Numbered from the stretch's first letter, positions 35,790-45,896 are shown. The stretch: DNA of 64,000 nt from CAVQMC01 sp963713505 (GCA_963713505.1 CAVQMC010000022.1:124001-188000); one strand, 5' to 3'. Numbers and translations are program-made. The notes: generated from the letters alone by a model not told the origin.

Positions 35790-36134
35790 TTAATTTTCAA
35801 TCTTACCTTTACTTACGACATTAGCAAGGACAAAACCTAATCCTGTAAAAAGGAAAATAAAAAGTGGTGTCCAATAATCTTTTCCGCTGTAATCATCTAA
35901 CATCATACCCAATCCTAATCCAATACCGAATCCCATTAAAATAATTCCAGTCTTCATTAAGATAAATTTATCTTTTTTATTTTCGAAGAATTCTTTAATT
36001 GACTGTGCATCCATTCCTTTCTCAATCAGCATTTGCCTTTCTCTTGAACGTAAATAAAAATATGTTACCAAAATCAAACCGACTACTAAAATTCCTATAA
36101 TCGGAATGAAAACTGCAATTGTTCCTGCTACCAT
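35790..36134 (-). CDS. Small membrane protein, DUF6249-like
   Basis: The 114-residue protein has an N-terminal membrane helix (IIGILVVGLILVTYFYL), a short cytoplasmic stretch with ERQMLIEKGMDAQSIKEFF, and two further helices. This build (EKG motif after the first helix) matches small proteins annotated DUF6249 in Bacteroidota, usually beside ECF sigma genes. A strong ribosome site (AAGGAGG) precedes the ATG. It is divergent from the sigma/anti-sigma pair, so it may belong to that regulon. Function unknown. Confidence 0.65.
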   Translation of the reverse strand: MVAGTIAVFIPIIGILVVGLILVTYFYLRSRERQMLIEKGMDAQSIKEFFENKKDKFILMKTGIILMGFGIGLGLGMMLDDYSGKDYWTPLFIFLFTGLGFVLANVVSKGKIEN

Positions 36135-36327
36135 TTTTCCTCCTTCTCAGATATTATCAAACTATTTCTTCATTCTAATGCTTATGACTAATGTATTTTA
36201 CTTGAGGTTACAGATAAAAATAATTTTTCTTGTACATAAAAATCATATTTATAGTTAACTTATGGATGTACTTTTTACTGATTCTTTTATTGTAACCAAT
36301 ATTTTAAAATTTTAGTCTAAAATTGAA

Positions 36328-36894
36328 ATGAGAAACCTGGAAGACAATGAAATAATTGAATCTGTAAAAAATGGTAATCACTCTGATTTTTCAATATTAA
36401 TCGATAGATATAAAAACAAAGCATTTTCTCTGCTGAAAAGAATGCTTAAAAACGATATGGATGCAGAAGAAGTTCTGCAGGATTGTTTTCTAAAAGCATT
36501 TAAAGGATTGAATAATTTTAAAAAAGAATCAAAGTTCAGTACATGGTTTTATAGAATCGTTTATAATACTGCTCTTACAAGAATCTCAAATAAAAAAAGA
36601 AAAGTTGAACGAGAAATGACATCTATAGATCAGCATTTTGATTTGAAAAGTGAAGTTAATTATCAAACTGCGGAAAAAGAAGATATATCAGATTTTATTA
36701 ATAAAATTATTGATAAATTACCTGAAAATTATGCAGCTGTTATTAATTTATTTTATTTGGAAGAAATGAGCTGCGAAGAGATTAGTGAAACTATGGATAT
36801 AAGTTTATCAAATGTAAAAGTAATGTTGTACAGGTCGCGTAACCAATTAAAAGATATTATAGTCAAAAATGATTACTTGAAGGAATTATTATGA
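36328..36894 (+). CDS. ECF-type RNA polymerase sigma factor
   Basis: A sigma-70 family protein with only region 2 (DFSILIDRYKNKAFSLLKRM, then DAEEVLQDCFLKAFKGL and STWFYRIVYNTAL) and region 4 (LPENYAAVINLFYLEEMSCEEISETMDISLSNVKVMLYRSR, cited in part), so it is of the extracytoplasmic function class. Length 188 residues is typical. Its stop overlaps the ATG of the next gene (ATGA), which encodes a membrane protein with the build of an anti-sigma factor. The stimulus is unknown. The divergent DUF6249 gene is a plausible target. Confidence 0.92.
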   Translation: MRNLEDNEIIESVKNGNHSDFSILIDRYKNKAFSLLKRMLKNDMDAEEVLQDCFLKAFKGLNNFKKESKFSTWFYRIVYNTALTRISNKKRKVEREMTSIDQHFDLKSEVNYQTAEKEDISDFINKIIDKLPENYAAVINLFYLEEMSCEEISETMDISLSNVKVMLYRSRNQLKDIIVKNDYLKELL

Positions 36895-37406
36895 TCCAAA
36901 TTACAGATGAAATATTAAATAAATATATTGACGGAGAATTAAGCAAGACTGAATCCGCAGAAGTTGAAAAACAAATTCAATTTTCAAAAGAAATTCGTGA
37001 TCAGTTTAATGCTTTGAAGTTTGTTCATTCCCAGTTAAAAAATATAAAGGAAGATGAAGTTGCGGACAATTTTACTTTGCTTACTATGGCCAGAATAAAC
37101 AGACAAGTTAAAACGAAAAGATCCGATTCAAAATTTATTGGTTTTATATTTTCAACCATTCTTGTTTTTTGTTTAGGTATAATAGGATATGTATCATATA
37201 CTATTTTTAATATTGCAAGCAGATCATCAGCAAATAGAAATTTTGGTAATTATGGAAAATTACTAAACGAATTCTTAAGTATTTTGCAAAACATTTTTTC
37301 ACCCCAGAACATTCCGCTCACCGGTTCAGTAGTTTCTTTGGTAATAATAATTACCGCTTATTTCTTTTTCGAAAGCAGAAAGAAAACCAATTTCAATACA
37401 AGATAA
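36891..37406 (+). CDS. Putative membrane anti-sigma factor
   Basis: The cytoplasmic N-terminus (about 85 residues) begins ITDEILNKYIDGELSKTESAEVEKQI, the typical start of anti-sigma domains, but lacks the HxxxCxxC zinc ligands of the ZAS type. Two membrane helices follow (about 82-104 and 142-160). Overlap with the sigma gene supports the assignment; sequence alone would not. It probably binds and silences the sigma factor until a membrane or periplasmic signal arrives. Confidence 0.75.
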   Translation: MIQITDEILNKYIDGELSKTESAEVEKQIQFSKEIRDQFNALKFVHSQLKNIKEDEVADNFTLLTMARINRQVKTKRSDSKFIGFIFSTILVFCLGIIGYVSYTIFNIASRSSANRNFGNYGKLLNEFLSILQNIFSPQNIPLTGSVVSLVIIITAYFFFESRKKTNFNTR

Positions 37407-37548
37407 ATCATTAATATATTTCCTTTCTTAAATTCTTCCTGCAAATTAAGGAACATTAAACATTCTATTAAATGTCTTTTATATCAATAAAATTGAGATC
37501 AAAATTTTTATATTAAAGTTGTACTTTTAATAAAATTAGGGAGTTAGC

Positions 37549-37872
37549 ATGCTTGTTACTACAACAAATTCTGTTGAAGGTAAAAGAGTTACAAACTATC
37601 ACGGATTAGTTAGTGGTGAAGCAATAATGGGTGCAAATATATTTAAAGATATTTTTGCCGGTATAAGAGATATTGTCGGCGGAAGATCGGCATCTTATGA
37701 AAGAGAATTAAAAAAAGCCAAAGATATTGCAATACAGGAAATGACTGAAATGGCAGAGTCTCTGGGTGCAAATGCAATTATTGCAGTTGATTTGGATTAT
37801 GAAACAATCGGCGGAGGAAGCGGTAACATGCTTATGGTAAGTGCCTGCGGAACTGCTGTAAATATTGAATAA
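37549..37872 (+). CDS. YbjQ (DUF74)-family protein
   Basis: A 107-residue protein of the YbjQ/UPF0145 family, often called heavy-metal-binding domain proteins and known to form pentamers in crystal structures. Signature parts: VTNYHGLVSGEAIMGANIFKD (in part), the RELKKA segment, and SLGANAIIAVDLDYETIG. No Cys cluster is present apart from one Cys near the C-terminus, so metal binding is doubtful here. It has its own GGGAG site and lies before era with 18 bases between. Confidence 0.9.
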   Translation: MLVTTTNSVEGKRVTNYHGLVSGEAIMGANIFKDIFAGIRDIVGGRSASYERELKKAKDIAIQEMTEMAESLGANAIIAVDLDYETIGGGSGNMLMVSACGTAVNIE

Positions 37873-37890
37873 AATTAAATTTGAAAAACA

Positions 37891-38799
37891 ATGAAATTTA
37901 AATCCGGTTATGTTGCTATTTTAGGCTTGCCGAATGCTGGTAAATCAACTTTAATGAATACTCTGCTTGGGCAAAAACTTTCAATTACAAATAAAAAACC
38001 ACAAACTACAAGAAAAAGAATTTTAGGAATCAAAACTGATGATGATCACCAGATAATCTTTCTTGATACTCCTGGGATTTTGCAGCCGGCTTATTTACTT
38101 CAGGAAAAAATGATGAAGTGGGTTGATCAATCGGTTAAAGATGCGGATGTTATTCTTTTGATAATAGATATTAGCAATGATCCTAACGGCGAAAAAACTC
38201 TTGAAAATAATTTCATTTATAAAATGCTTTTAAAAGTTAAGAAACCTATAATTTTGGTGATGAACAAAGTTGATCTTACAAACCAGGAACATATAAAACT
38301 GCTGATTACTAAGTTTGAACAGCCGGGACATTTTCATAAACTGATTCCGATCTCTGCAACTTTAGGATTTAATATTCCTTCCATAATTTCGGAATTAGTT
38401 GAATTGCTTCCTGAACATCCTAAATATTATCCCGATGACAGAATTGCCGATGAAAATGAAAGATTTTTTGTTTCGGAAATTATCCGCGAAAATATTTTAG
38501 AACAATATCAGGAAGAAATTCCTTATAGCTGCGAAGTAATAGTAAATGAATTTAATGAAAGAGAAGAAGGGAAAGATTTTATACAAGCCGAAATTCTAGT
38601 TGAAAGAGAAAGTCAAAAGGGAATTATAATCGGTAAAGGCGGTGAAGCAATTAAAAAACTCGGACAGAAATCCAGAAAAGCAATTGAAGAGTTTTTGCAG
38701 AGAGAAGTTTTTCTTGATTTAAGAGTTAAGGTAAGAGCCAATTGGCGAACAAATGAAAATTATCTTAAAAATTTAGGTTATGACAAGGATATTAAATAA
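37891..38799 (+). CDS. era: GTPase Era
   Basis: An essential GTPase in 16S rRNA maturation and 30S assembly. G1 is GLPNAGKST, G2 includes PQTTRKRILG, G3 is DTPG, G4 is NKVD. The C-terminal KH domain has GIIIGKGGEAIKKLGQKSRKAIEEFL (cited in part) and ends with VRANWRTNENYLKNLGY. Length 302 residues is typical. Confidence 0.96.
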   Translation: MKFKSGYVAILGLPNAGKSTLMNTLLGQKLSITNKKPQTTRKRILGIKTDDDHQIIFLDTPGILQPAYLLQEKMMKWVDQSVKDADVILLIIDISNDPNGEKTLENNFIYKMLLKVKKPIILVMNKVDLTNQEHIKLLITKFEQPGHFHKLIPISATLGFNIPSIISELVELLPEHPKYYPDDRIADENERFFVSEIIRENILEQYQEEIPYSCEVIVNEFNEREEGKDFIQAEILVERESQKGIIIGKGGEAIKKLGQKSRKAIEEFLQREVFLDLRVKVRANWRTNENYLKNLGYDKDIK

Positions 38800-38852
38800 T
38801 TTTGTTATTTAATAATTAAGATAATTTTTTAACCGTTCACTTTTATTTTTAG

Positions 38853-39770
38853 ATGAGAAAATTCAAAGGAGAAACCGCATTACTCGTTACAACCTTAATT
38901 TGGGGCGGTACTTTTGTTATAATCAAAGATGCTCTTCAAGATGTTTCCCCGATGATGTTTGTTGCCATTAGATTTACTTTTGCTGCTGTAATTTTACTTC
39001 CATTTATTTTTAAGATTTTTAAGAAAACAACTAAAGCTGCACTTTTAAGCGGACTTCTTCTGGGATTATTTTATTTTTTGGGATTTGCTTCTCAAACTGC
39101 CGGATTAAATTATACTACTGCAACAAAATCTGCTTTCATAACGGGAACATTTGTATTATTTACTCCGGTTTTTCAGTTAATTTTTGAAAAGAAAATTCCA
39201 GGATTAAATAATGTACTTGGAATTATTTTAGTTTTACTCGGATTAATTTTTCTTTCAAGCAGTCAGAGTTCAGTCGGTAATTTATTTAAAGAATTAGGAA
39301 GCAGTTTTAATTTAGGCGATTTTCTCACCCTGCTTTGTGCAATGTTTTTTGCAATGTATCTTGTTATTCTGGATATCGTAAGTAAAAAACATGAATATTT
39401 ACCATTGGTCTTTATTCAAATTAGTCTTACAGGAATTTTAGGAATCCTGATGGTCGTAGTTGCATACTTTTGGGGTTTCGATGAAATTAAATTTGTTTAC
39501 AGTTCAAGAATATTATTTGCTTTTATTTATACTTCGGTTTTTGCAACTATAGTTGCTTCGGTTCTTCAGACAAAATATCAAAAATTATTAGTTCCGGCAA
39601 AAGCGGGAATTATTTTATCCTTTGAACCGATATTTGCCGCATTTTTTGCTTACTTAATTTTAGGAGAAACAATTTCTTATTTTGGCTTTTTAGGATGTAT
39701 TTTTATATTTACAGGTTTGTTAGTCAGCGAATTAATGGATAATAAAAAGAAGAAAAATGTCGTCGAATGA
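38853..39770 (+). CDS. EamA/DMT-family transporter
   Basis: About ten membrane helices in two EamA halves over 305 residues. Marks: N-terminal LVTTLIWGGTFVIIKDAL, AIRFTFAAVILLP, TAGLNYTTATKSAFITG and, in the second half, FEPIFAAFFAYLILGETIS. The family exports amino acids or other metabolites; the substrate cannot be predicted. The stop overlaps the acylphosphatase start by 14 bases, beginning a chain of overlapping genes up to lnt. Confidence 0.9.
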   Translation: MRKFKGETALLVTTLIWGGTFVIIKDALQDVSPMMFVAIRFTFAAVILLPFIFKIFKKTTKAALLSGLLLGLFYFLGFASQTAGLNYTTATKSAFITGTFVLFTPVFQLIFEKKIPGLNNVLGIILVLLGLIFLSSSQSSVGNLFKELGSSFNLGDFLTLLCAMFFAMYLVILDIVSKKHEYLPLVFIQISLTGILGILMVVVAYFWGFDEIKFVYSSRILFAFIYTSVFATIVASVLQTKYQKLLVPAKAGIILSFEPIFAAFFAYLILGETISYFGFLGCIFIFTGLLVSELMDNKKKKNVVE

Positions 39771-40041
39771 AAAAAGAGCAGAAATTATTGTTGATGGTTT
39801 AGTGCAGGGTGTCGGTTTCAGATATTTTGTTATGAAAAATGCACAGCAGCTTGGTTTAAAAGGATTTGTTAAAAATCTTTACTCCGGCGAAGTTCAAACA
39901 GTTGTTGAAGGGGAAAAATATTTAATTGATGATCTCTTCAATAAACTAAAAGTCGGACCGATGCATGCATCCGTAAATAAATACAAAATTAATTGGGACG
40001 AATCCAAACAGGAATTTAAAAATTTCGAGATAAGATATTGA
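39757..40041 (+). CDS. acyP: Acylphosphatase
   Basis: A small enzyme hydrolysing carboxyl-phosphate bonds. The signature VQGVGFRYFV carries the catalytic Arg, and VKNLYSGEVQTVVEG carries the Asn position (KNL) of the second motif. Length 94 residues is typical. It overlaps the transporter upstream, and its TGA overlaps the TTG start of ispF. Confidence 0.93.
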   Translation: MSSNEKRAEIIVDGLVQGVGFRYFVMKNAQQLGLKGFVKNLYSGEVQTVVEGEKYLIDDLFNKLKVGPMHASVNKYKINWDESKQEFKNFEIRY

Positions 40042-40535
40042 AACAAACTTTTAAAACCGGACTTGGAATTGATGTTCACGCATTTGCCGAAAACAGAAAA
40101 TTGATAATCGGCGGAATTGAAATTCCTTATGAAAAAGGTTTAGCCGGTCATTCAGATGCTGATGTTCTTCTGCATGCAATTAGCGATGCTCTATTAGGTG
40201 CATTGTCTTTGGGAGATATTGGCCAGCATTTCCCGGATACAGATTCAAAATATAAAAATATAGACAGCAAAATTTTATTAAAAGATGTTTATAAGCTTAT
40301 TAAGGAAAAAGATTATTTAATTTCCAATATTGATTCCGTATTAACATTACAAAAACCAAAACTCGCTCCTTTTATCCCTCAAATGAAAAGTACAATTGCA
40401 AAAATTTTAGAATGCTCAGAAGATCAAATTTCAATTAAAGCTACCACAACAGAAAAATTAGGATTTGTCGGCAGGGAAGAAGGCATAACTGCTTTTGCAA
40501 CAGTATTATTAGAGAAAAAAAATCAACATGGTTGA
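40038..40535 (+). CDS. ispF: 2-C-methyl-D-erythritol 2,4-cyclodiphosphate synthase
   Basis: A zinc enzyme of the MEP isoprenoid pathway. GLGIDVHAF gives the metal Asp and His; LAGHSDADVLLHAISDALLGA gives the third ligand and the family signature; the C-terminal IKATTTEKLGFVGREEGI holds the active-site threonines (motifs cited in part). The start is a TTG that overlaps the stop of the acylphosphatase gene; the first in-frame ATG comes far too late. Length 165 residues. No ispD is adjacent. Confidence 0.95.
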   Translation: MKQTFKTGLGIDVHAFAENRKLIIGGIEIPYEKGLAGHSDADVLLHAISDALLGALSLGDIGQHFPDTDSKYKNIDSKILLKDVYKLIKEKDYLISNIDSVLTLQKPKLAPFIPQMKSTIAKILECSEDQISIKATTTEKLGFVGREEGITAFATVLLEKKNQHG

Positions 40536-41142
40536 ACATTTATTAGAATTTATTTCTCAACTCGCTCCGCTTTGGATTTATGTAGCACTTTTCTTTTTTT
40601 CATTTATTGAAAATGTTTTTCCGCCTTCACCAAGCGATTTAGTCGTTGTAGTGGGCGGTTCATTAATTGGAACAGGAACGATTTCATTCATTCCAACAAT
40701 ATTGTTTACAACAATCGGCAGTGTTCTTGGATTTATGGCTTTGTTTTTAGTTGGAACACAACTTGATAAAAAAATTGTTCACGCTGGTAAAATAAAATTC
40801 ATTTCAATAGAAGCCTTAAACAAAACAGAACTTTGGTTTAATAAATACGGTTACTACATAATTGCCGCAAACAGATTTTTACCGGGCACAAGATCCGTGA
40901 TTTCTTTTTTTGCAGGTTTAAGTGAATTAAATTTTAAAAAGACTGCCACGCTGGCATTTATTAGTGCATTACTTTGGAATACTCTGATAATTTATTTAGG
41001 ATTTATATTCGGACATAATGTCGAAAAGATAGATTATTATCTAAGCACTTACAGCAATATTGTCCTTGTAATTACAGGAATAGTTGTAGTAATTTTCATT
41101 GTAAATTATTTTTACAAAAAAAGAAAGAAGAAAAAGATTTGA
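40528..41142 (+). CDS. DedA-family membrane protein
   Basis: A 204-residue inner-membrane protein of the DedA/SNARE-associated family; members are linked to lipid (undecaprenyl phosphate or phosphatidylethanolamine) flipping and to membrane homeostasis. Marks: FIENVFPPSPSDLVVVVGG (acidic residue in the re-entrant loop) and NRFLPGTRSVISFFAGLSE, the conserved Arg-containing motif. Four to five hydrophobic segments. It overlaps ispF by 8 bases, and its stop overlaps the lnt TTG start. Confidence 0.9.
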   Translation: MVEHLLEFISQLAPLWIYVALFFFSFIENVFPPSPSDLVVVVGGSLIGTGTISFIPTILFTTIGSVLGFMALFLVGTQLDKKIVHAGKIKFISIEALNKTELWFNKYGYYIIAANRFLPGTRSVISFFAGLSELNFKKTATLAFISALLWNTLIIYLGFIFGHNVEKIDYYLSTYSNIVLVITGIVVVIFIVNYFYKKRKKKKI

Positions 41143-42831
41143 AATTCCCGTTCCGGAAAGGGAAATTAATTTTAACTCCTGAAGAAAAGAAGAGAAGAAA
41201 TAAAGATAGAATACTTCTGATTCTCAGCGGTATTTTATTAGGAATTTCTTTTCCGCCTTTCCCTTTTCCGTTTCAGATTTTTATGCTGGTCGGATTGATT
41301 CCATATTTTTATGTAATTGAACGGAAAGAAACTCTAGGCGACTTAAATAGGGCAACTTATCTAACCGCATTTGTTTTCGGATTAATAACAATTTATTGGG
41401 TTGGAAGCTGGCAGAAAGAAGCAGATCCTTTTTTAATGATTTCCGGCGGACTGCTTTTATTTGTTAATCCTGTTTTCTTTTTAATTCCTTCAACTCTATT
41501 ATATTTTTCTAGAAAGATATTTAAAAGTAACATTTCGATTTATTTTTTCCCGCTGTTCTGGGTTACTTACGAATATGCTTACATGCTAACGGATTTAAGT
41601 TTTCCATGGTTAACTCTTAGGCAACGGACTTTCTCACTTTACAACTTTTATTCAGATTGCCGATATCATCGGAGCCCTGGGTTTAAGTGTATTAGTAGTT
41701 TATATAAATCTTTTCGCTTATAAATCATTAATTAATTTCAAAATTAATAAAAAGGCTTTCTATAGAAATATTATAGTTACTTTATTTTTATTAATAGTTC
41801 CGTTGGTTTATGGAATTTATAGATTATCAACTTTTAAAATATCAGATACAAAAGTTAAAATTGGATTGATACAGCCGGATATTGATCCTTGGAATAAATG
41901 GGAAGTTAATAATGTTGCTGGATTAACTCATGAATATTTGGAAATGTCTCGCAAAACTGTCAATGAAAAAGTAAAAATTGTTGTCTGGCCGGAAACTGCT
42001 CTGCCTGTGTTTTTATTAAGCGGACAATATCCCGATGCAGTTGATTCAATTTATAATTTTGTAAATAAAAATAATGTTTATCTTATAACCGGAATGCCGG
42101 ATATTCATTATTATTCGAAGAATCAAAAAAAACCTTCCGATGTAAAATATAATAAGTCCGGCGATTATTATTACACAACTTTTAATGCTGTACTTCTTTT
42201 TTCTCCCGGGACAAGAGAAATACAAAGATACGGCAAAATGAAACTTGTGCCTTTCGGCGAAAAAGTTCCGTTTGCAGATAAGTTTCCGATTTTAGGTAAA
42301 CTTATAAAATGGGGAGTTGGAATTACAGGCTGGAATGTCGGCAAAGACACCACAAATTTTCAAATCCCTTTATATAAAGTTTATGGAAAAGAATATCCGA
42401 CAATTAAAATTGACACTTTAAAAATAAATTCTTTGGTTTGTTATGAATCGATTTACCCGGATTTTGTTGCGCAGTTTGTTCAAAGAGGTGCGGATTTAAT
42501 TACTGTTGTTACAAACGACAGCTGGTACGGAAAATCGAGCGGACCTTATCAGCATAAAGAAATTTCTGTTTTAAGAGCTGTTGAAAACAGGAGAACGGTT
42601 TTAAGAGCGGCTAACGGCGGAATCAGCTGTATGATAAATGCATTAGGACAAACAGAAATTCAAACTAAATTATTTACAAGAACTTATTTAGTTGTTGATG
42701 CACCAATCCAAACTGAAGAAACATATTTTACAAAACATCCTTTAGTAATTCCGGTTTTGGCATCGGCATTTTCTATTTGGATTATCGGAATTTTTATTTT
42801 GAAAATTTTAAAAGTGAAACTTAAAATCTAA
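41139..42831 (+). CDS. lnt: Apolipoprotein N-acyltransferase (one frameshift)
   Basis: Lnt adds the third acyl chain to lipoproteins at the inner membrane. The N-terminal half has about six helices. The nitrilase-like half has the catalytic Glu in WPETALP, the catalytic Cys in LVCYESIYPDF, and TNDSWYGKSSGPYQH. The frame changes at about 41619: ...SFPWLTL is followed in the next frame by GNGLSHFTTFIQIADIIGAL, so one extra A must be removed. Repaired length about 563 residues, as expected. The start is TTG 41139, coupled to dedA. A free-standing disrupted lnt would be surprising in a genome with many lipoproteins, so an assembly error is likely. Confidence 0.92.
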
Positions 42832-42859
42832 TTGCTCATAAGAATTTAGAGGAAATCAA

Positions 42860-43877
42860 ATGCAGAAATTAATCGATTTAAGAAGTGATACAGTTACAAA
42901 GCCATCCGATGAGATGAGAAAAGCGATGTACGAAGCTGAAGTTGGTGACGATGTTTTTAAGGAAGATCCGACGGTAAATAAATTAGAATCTTTTGCTGCG
43001 GAATTATTGGGAAAAGAAGCTGCTCTTTATGTATCCGAGCGGAGTTATGGGAAATCAAATTTGTTTAAATGTTCATACAAACCCGGGCGACGAAGTAATA
43101 TGTGAAAGAGATTCTCATATTTTTAATTATGAATCAGGATCGCCCGCTGCTTTATCGGGAATTCAATTACTTCCGGTTGATGGAAATAAAGGTGTGTTTA
43201 CGTCCTGAACAAGTTGAACCTTTTATTCGTCCTTCTAGTGCTTATTATATGCCGCATACAAAAATTATTGAAATTGAAAATACTCATAACAGAGCCGGCG
43301 GGACAATTCACCCGATGGAAAATATTAAAGCAATGAAAAAACTCGCTGATAAATATAATCTTATAATGCACCTAGATGGTGCTAGAATTTGGAATGCTTC
43401 CGTTGAAACTAAAATTCCTGTTAGTGAATATGCTTCAAATTTTGACTCAATTTCCTGTTGTTTATCAAAAGGATTGGCGCGCCGGTCGGATCTATTATCG
43501 GCGGAAGTAAGGATTTTATTAAAGAAGCATTCAGAGTTCGTAAAGCATGGGGCGGCGGAATGCGGCAGGTTGGAATTTTAGCTGCTGCCGGATTATTCGC
43601 ATTAAAAAATAATTTTGAACGATTAAAAGAAGATCATGAAAAAGCAAAAATACTTGCAAAAGCAATAAACGAAAATCCGAATTATGAAATTGATATGGAT
43701 AGCGTTCAAACAAATATTGTAATCTTCAAACCATTAAAATATTCTGTGGAAGAATCGATCGCTAAAGCTAAAGAAAAAGGTTTGATGATTTCTGTTGGAA
43801 AAGTTGATTCGCTCAGAGCTATTTGTCATCTTGATGTAAGTTTTGAAGAAGTTGAAAAAGCTAAAATCTATAATTAA
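42860..43877 (+). CDS. ltaE: Low-specificity L-threonine aldolase (three frameshifts)
   Basis: A PLP enzyme cleaving threonine or allo-threonine to glycine and acetaldehyde. Four frame pieces read as one protein of about 338 residues: LIDLRSDTVTKPSDEM, then YPSGVMGNQICLNVH, ERDSHIFNYESG, EIENTHNRAGGT, MHLDGARIWNAS, and after the PLP-lysine region CLSKGL the piece GAPVGSIIGGSKDFI. Breaks lie near 43034 (extra base), 43201 (extra base) and 43475 (one G missing in GGG). All family motifs survive, with no other decay, so the breaks look like sequence errors. The ATG follows AGGAAA. Confidence 0.9.
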
Positions 43878-43894
43878 TCAAATTGCGGAATAAA

Positions 43895-44341
43895 ATGGAT
43901 ATAAATAAATTCAAACATAAAACTATTGTAACTGTTAGATTTCACGAAGTCGATATGCTCGGAGTTTGCAATAATGCTGTTTATATAAATTATTTTGAGC
44001 ATGCCAGACTTCAATACATTAAAGATATTGGCTTGATGCCGGAGAACGGAATTTTCTCCGATGGTAAATTATTTTTTATGGTAAGAAATGAAATAAATTA
44101 TAAAGATCATGCAAAATATGATGATACACTTAATGTTTATTCGAGAATTTCTTATATTAAAAATTCATCTTATGGGTTTGAGCATATAATAGAAAATACT
44201 AAAACAAATAAGATAATTGTAGATGGCACAGGTGTAGTTGTTCAGGTTGATCCGAAAACAAGAAAATCAACTCCGCTGCCGATCAATTTTATTGAAACAA
44301 TTAAAAAGTATGAGCCGGATGTAGAAATTTTAAAAGAATAA
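43895..44341 (+). CDS. Acyl-CoA thioesterase, 4HBT/YbgC-like
   Basis: A hot-dog-fold protein of 148 residues. The signature RFHEVDMLGVCNNAVYINYFEHARLQYI (cited in part) matches the 4HBT family, with the catalytic Asp in EVDMLG. The later NEINYKDHAKYDDTLNVYSRI agrees. The substrate acyl-CoA is unknown. Start chosen at ATG 43895; an upstream TTG at 43883 is open but has no support. It follows ltaE closely. Confidence 0.88.
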   Translation: MDINKFKHKTIVTVRFHEVDMLGVCNNAVYINYFEHARLQYIKDIGLMPENGIFSDGKLFFMVRNEINYKDHAKYDDTLNVYSRISYIKNSSYGFEHIIENTKTNKIIVDGTGVVVQVDPKTRKSTPLPINFIETIKKYEPDVEILKE

Positions 44342-44374
44342 ACTAATTTCATTAACAATATTATGGGGTCAGAA

Positions 44375-45064
44375 ATGAGAAAAATTGTGGTTGACATCGA
44401 AACATGTGCTTATCCTTTCGAATCACTTTCCGAAAGTCAAAGAGAATATCTTCTTCGATATACAGAAAAAGAAAAAGACGAAGAAACAAAAGCATCTTTA
44501 ATTGAAGATGCAATTAGATATACATCTCTTTATCCTTTAACTGCAAAAGTTATTGTAATCGGAATTTATGATGTGGAAAAAGAAAAATCATTCATTTATT
44601 ATGAAAGTGAAAAAGAAGAGGAATGGACTTCGGAGGATAAAAAATCAAACTTTAAAGGATTAACAGAAGAAGAAATGTTAAAATCATTCTGGAGAGTTTC
44701 CGAAGTCTGTGATCAAATAATAACTTTTAACGGAAGAAATTTTGATCTTCCGTTTTTAATGATACGTTCGGCAATGCTTAAAATAAAACCTTCCAAAAAT
44801 CTTTTGGGAAATAGATATGATGTCTCTTCTCATGTTGATTTGCTGGAGCAGTTTACATATTACGGTTTAACAAGAAAATTTAATCTGGATTTTTATTGTC
44901 ATGCATTCGGAATAAAATCTCCAAAATCAGAGGAAGTTTCCGGCTACAAAGTTAAGGAACTTTATGAGGAAGGAAAAATTAAAGATATCGCTGTTTACTG
45001 CGGTGATGATATTTATGCAACTTATCAGCTTTACAAAATTTGGGAGGATTATCTAAATATTTAG
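44375..45064 (+). CDS. Predicted 3'-5' exonuclease (RNase H-like, PolB-type)
   Basis: The N-terminus KIVVDIETCAYPFES carries the DxE metal motif of DEDD exonucleases. TFNGRNFDLPFLMIRS is the second motif, with the conserved Asp in NFD, and YCGDDIYATYQLYKIW gives the third, with the last Asp. The build matches the family annotated as predicted 3'-5' exonuclease related to the proofreading domain of DNA polymerase B. Start at ATG 44375 after a GGGGTCAG site; ATG 44363 is an alternative. It stands alone without a polymerase domain. Length 229 residues. Confidence 0.85.
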   Translation: MRKIVVDIETCAYPFESLSESQREYLLRYTEKEKDEETKASLIEDAIRYTSLYPLTAKVIVIGIYDVEKEKSFIYYESEKEEEWTSEDKKSNFKGLTEEEMLKSFWRVSEVCDQIITFNGRNFDLPFLMIRSAMLKIKPSKNLLGNRYDVSSHVDLLEQFTYYGLTRKFNLDFYCHAFGIKSPKSEEVSGYKVKELYEEGKIKDIAVYCGDDIYATYQLYKIWEDYLNI

Positions 45065-45068
45065 TTAA

Positions 45069-45765
45069 TCAAAAAAATTCTTTTTCTATTTGATCTAAAA
45101 ATTGGAACATAAGATCATTGGTCCCTTTACAATTTAAAGCTTTATCTAAAATGTCATTTTCAGATTGAATATATTTCGACCTTACAAGTTCATTTCTGTT
45201 ATGATTAATTAAATCGATTAATCCTGTTTCATTAATTTCTAAATGAAATTGTAATGCAAAAACTTTTTCTTTATAAACAAAAGCTTGATTTGTGCAAGCA
45301 TTGCTGCTGAAAGTTTTAACTGCTCCTTCAGGAATATCAAATGTATCGCCATGCCATTGAAAAACTATTTGATTATCAGGGATTACATTTATTATAGAAT
45401 TGTTAGAATCACTTTCTCTCGAAATTTTAAACCAGCCGATTTCTTTATTTTTGTTTGGATAAACTTTAGCTCCTAAAGACTTGAGCAATTAATTGAGAAC
45501 CCAGACAAATTCCGAGCATAGCTTTGTCTGCATCAATAACTTTTTTAATAAATCGTTTTTCTTCTTGCAGCCATGAAAATTTATCTTCATCATTAACACT
45601 CATTGGTCCGCCCATTACAATTAGAAAATCAAAATCATTTAAATCCGGGAAATGATAATCTTCATAAAAATTTGTTTTTGCTGATTCAAATTTTTTTAAA
45701 TTTATCCAATCTTCAATACAGCCGAGTCCTTCGTAAGCTACATGATGAAAAGAATGAATTTTCAT
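45069..45765 (-). CDS. Class I glutamine amidotransferase (GMP synthase-like, one frameshift)
   Basis: Two pieces join to about 231 residues. The first has MGGPMSVNDEDKFSWL and the nucleophile elbow GICLGSQLIAQ; after a break near 45480 (one extra base) the second continues SLGAKVYPNKNKEIGW, WHGDTFDIPEGA and FALQFHLEI, which holds the catalytic His and Glu. The family (GATase1 GMPS-like) is often annotated as GMP synthase glutamine amidotransferase or gamma-glutamyl peptidase; no ATP-pyrophosphatase domain is present, so it is not a full GuaA. It is divergent from purL. Confidence 0.85.
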
Positions 45766-45896
45766 AATATTCGCTTAATTTAATATTAAATTAAATATTA
45801 CTGTGTCTAAGATTTCTTCAAATCGATAATGGAATATATTATATTTATGTAATAGATAATAACAATTTTTATAATTAGAATCTAATAGGATTTTTG

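Noticed and set aside
41616..41622. CTT AGG C at the lnt frame break, identical to the yeast Ty1 +1 programmed frameshift heptamer
   Set aside because: The other breaks in this window use unrelated sequences, no stimulatory structure is seen and bacteria do not use this site. Sequencing insertion explains all breaks together.
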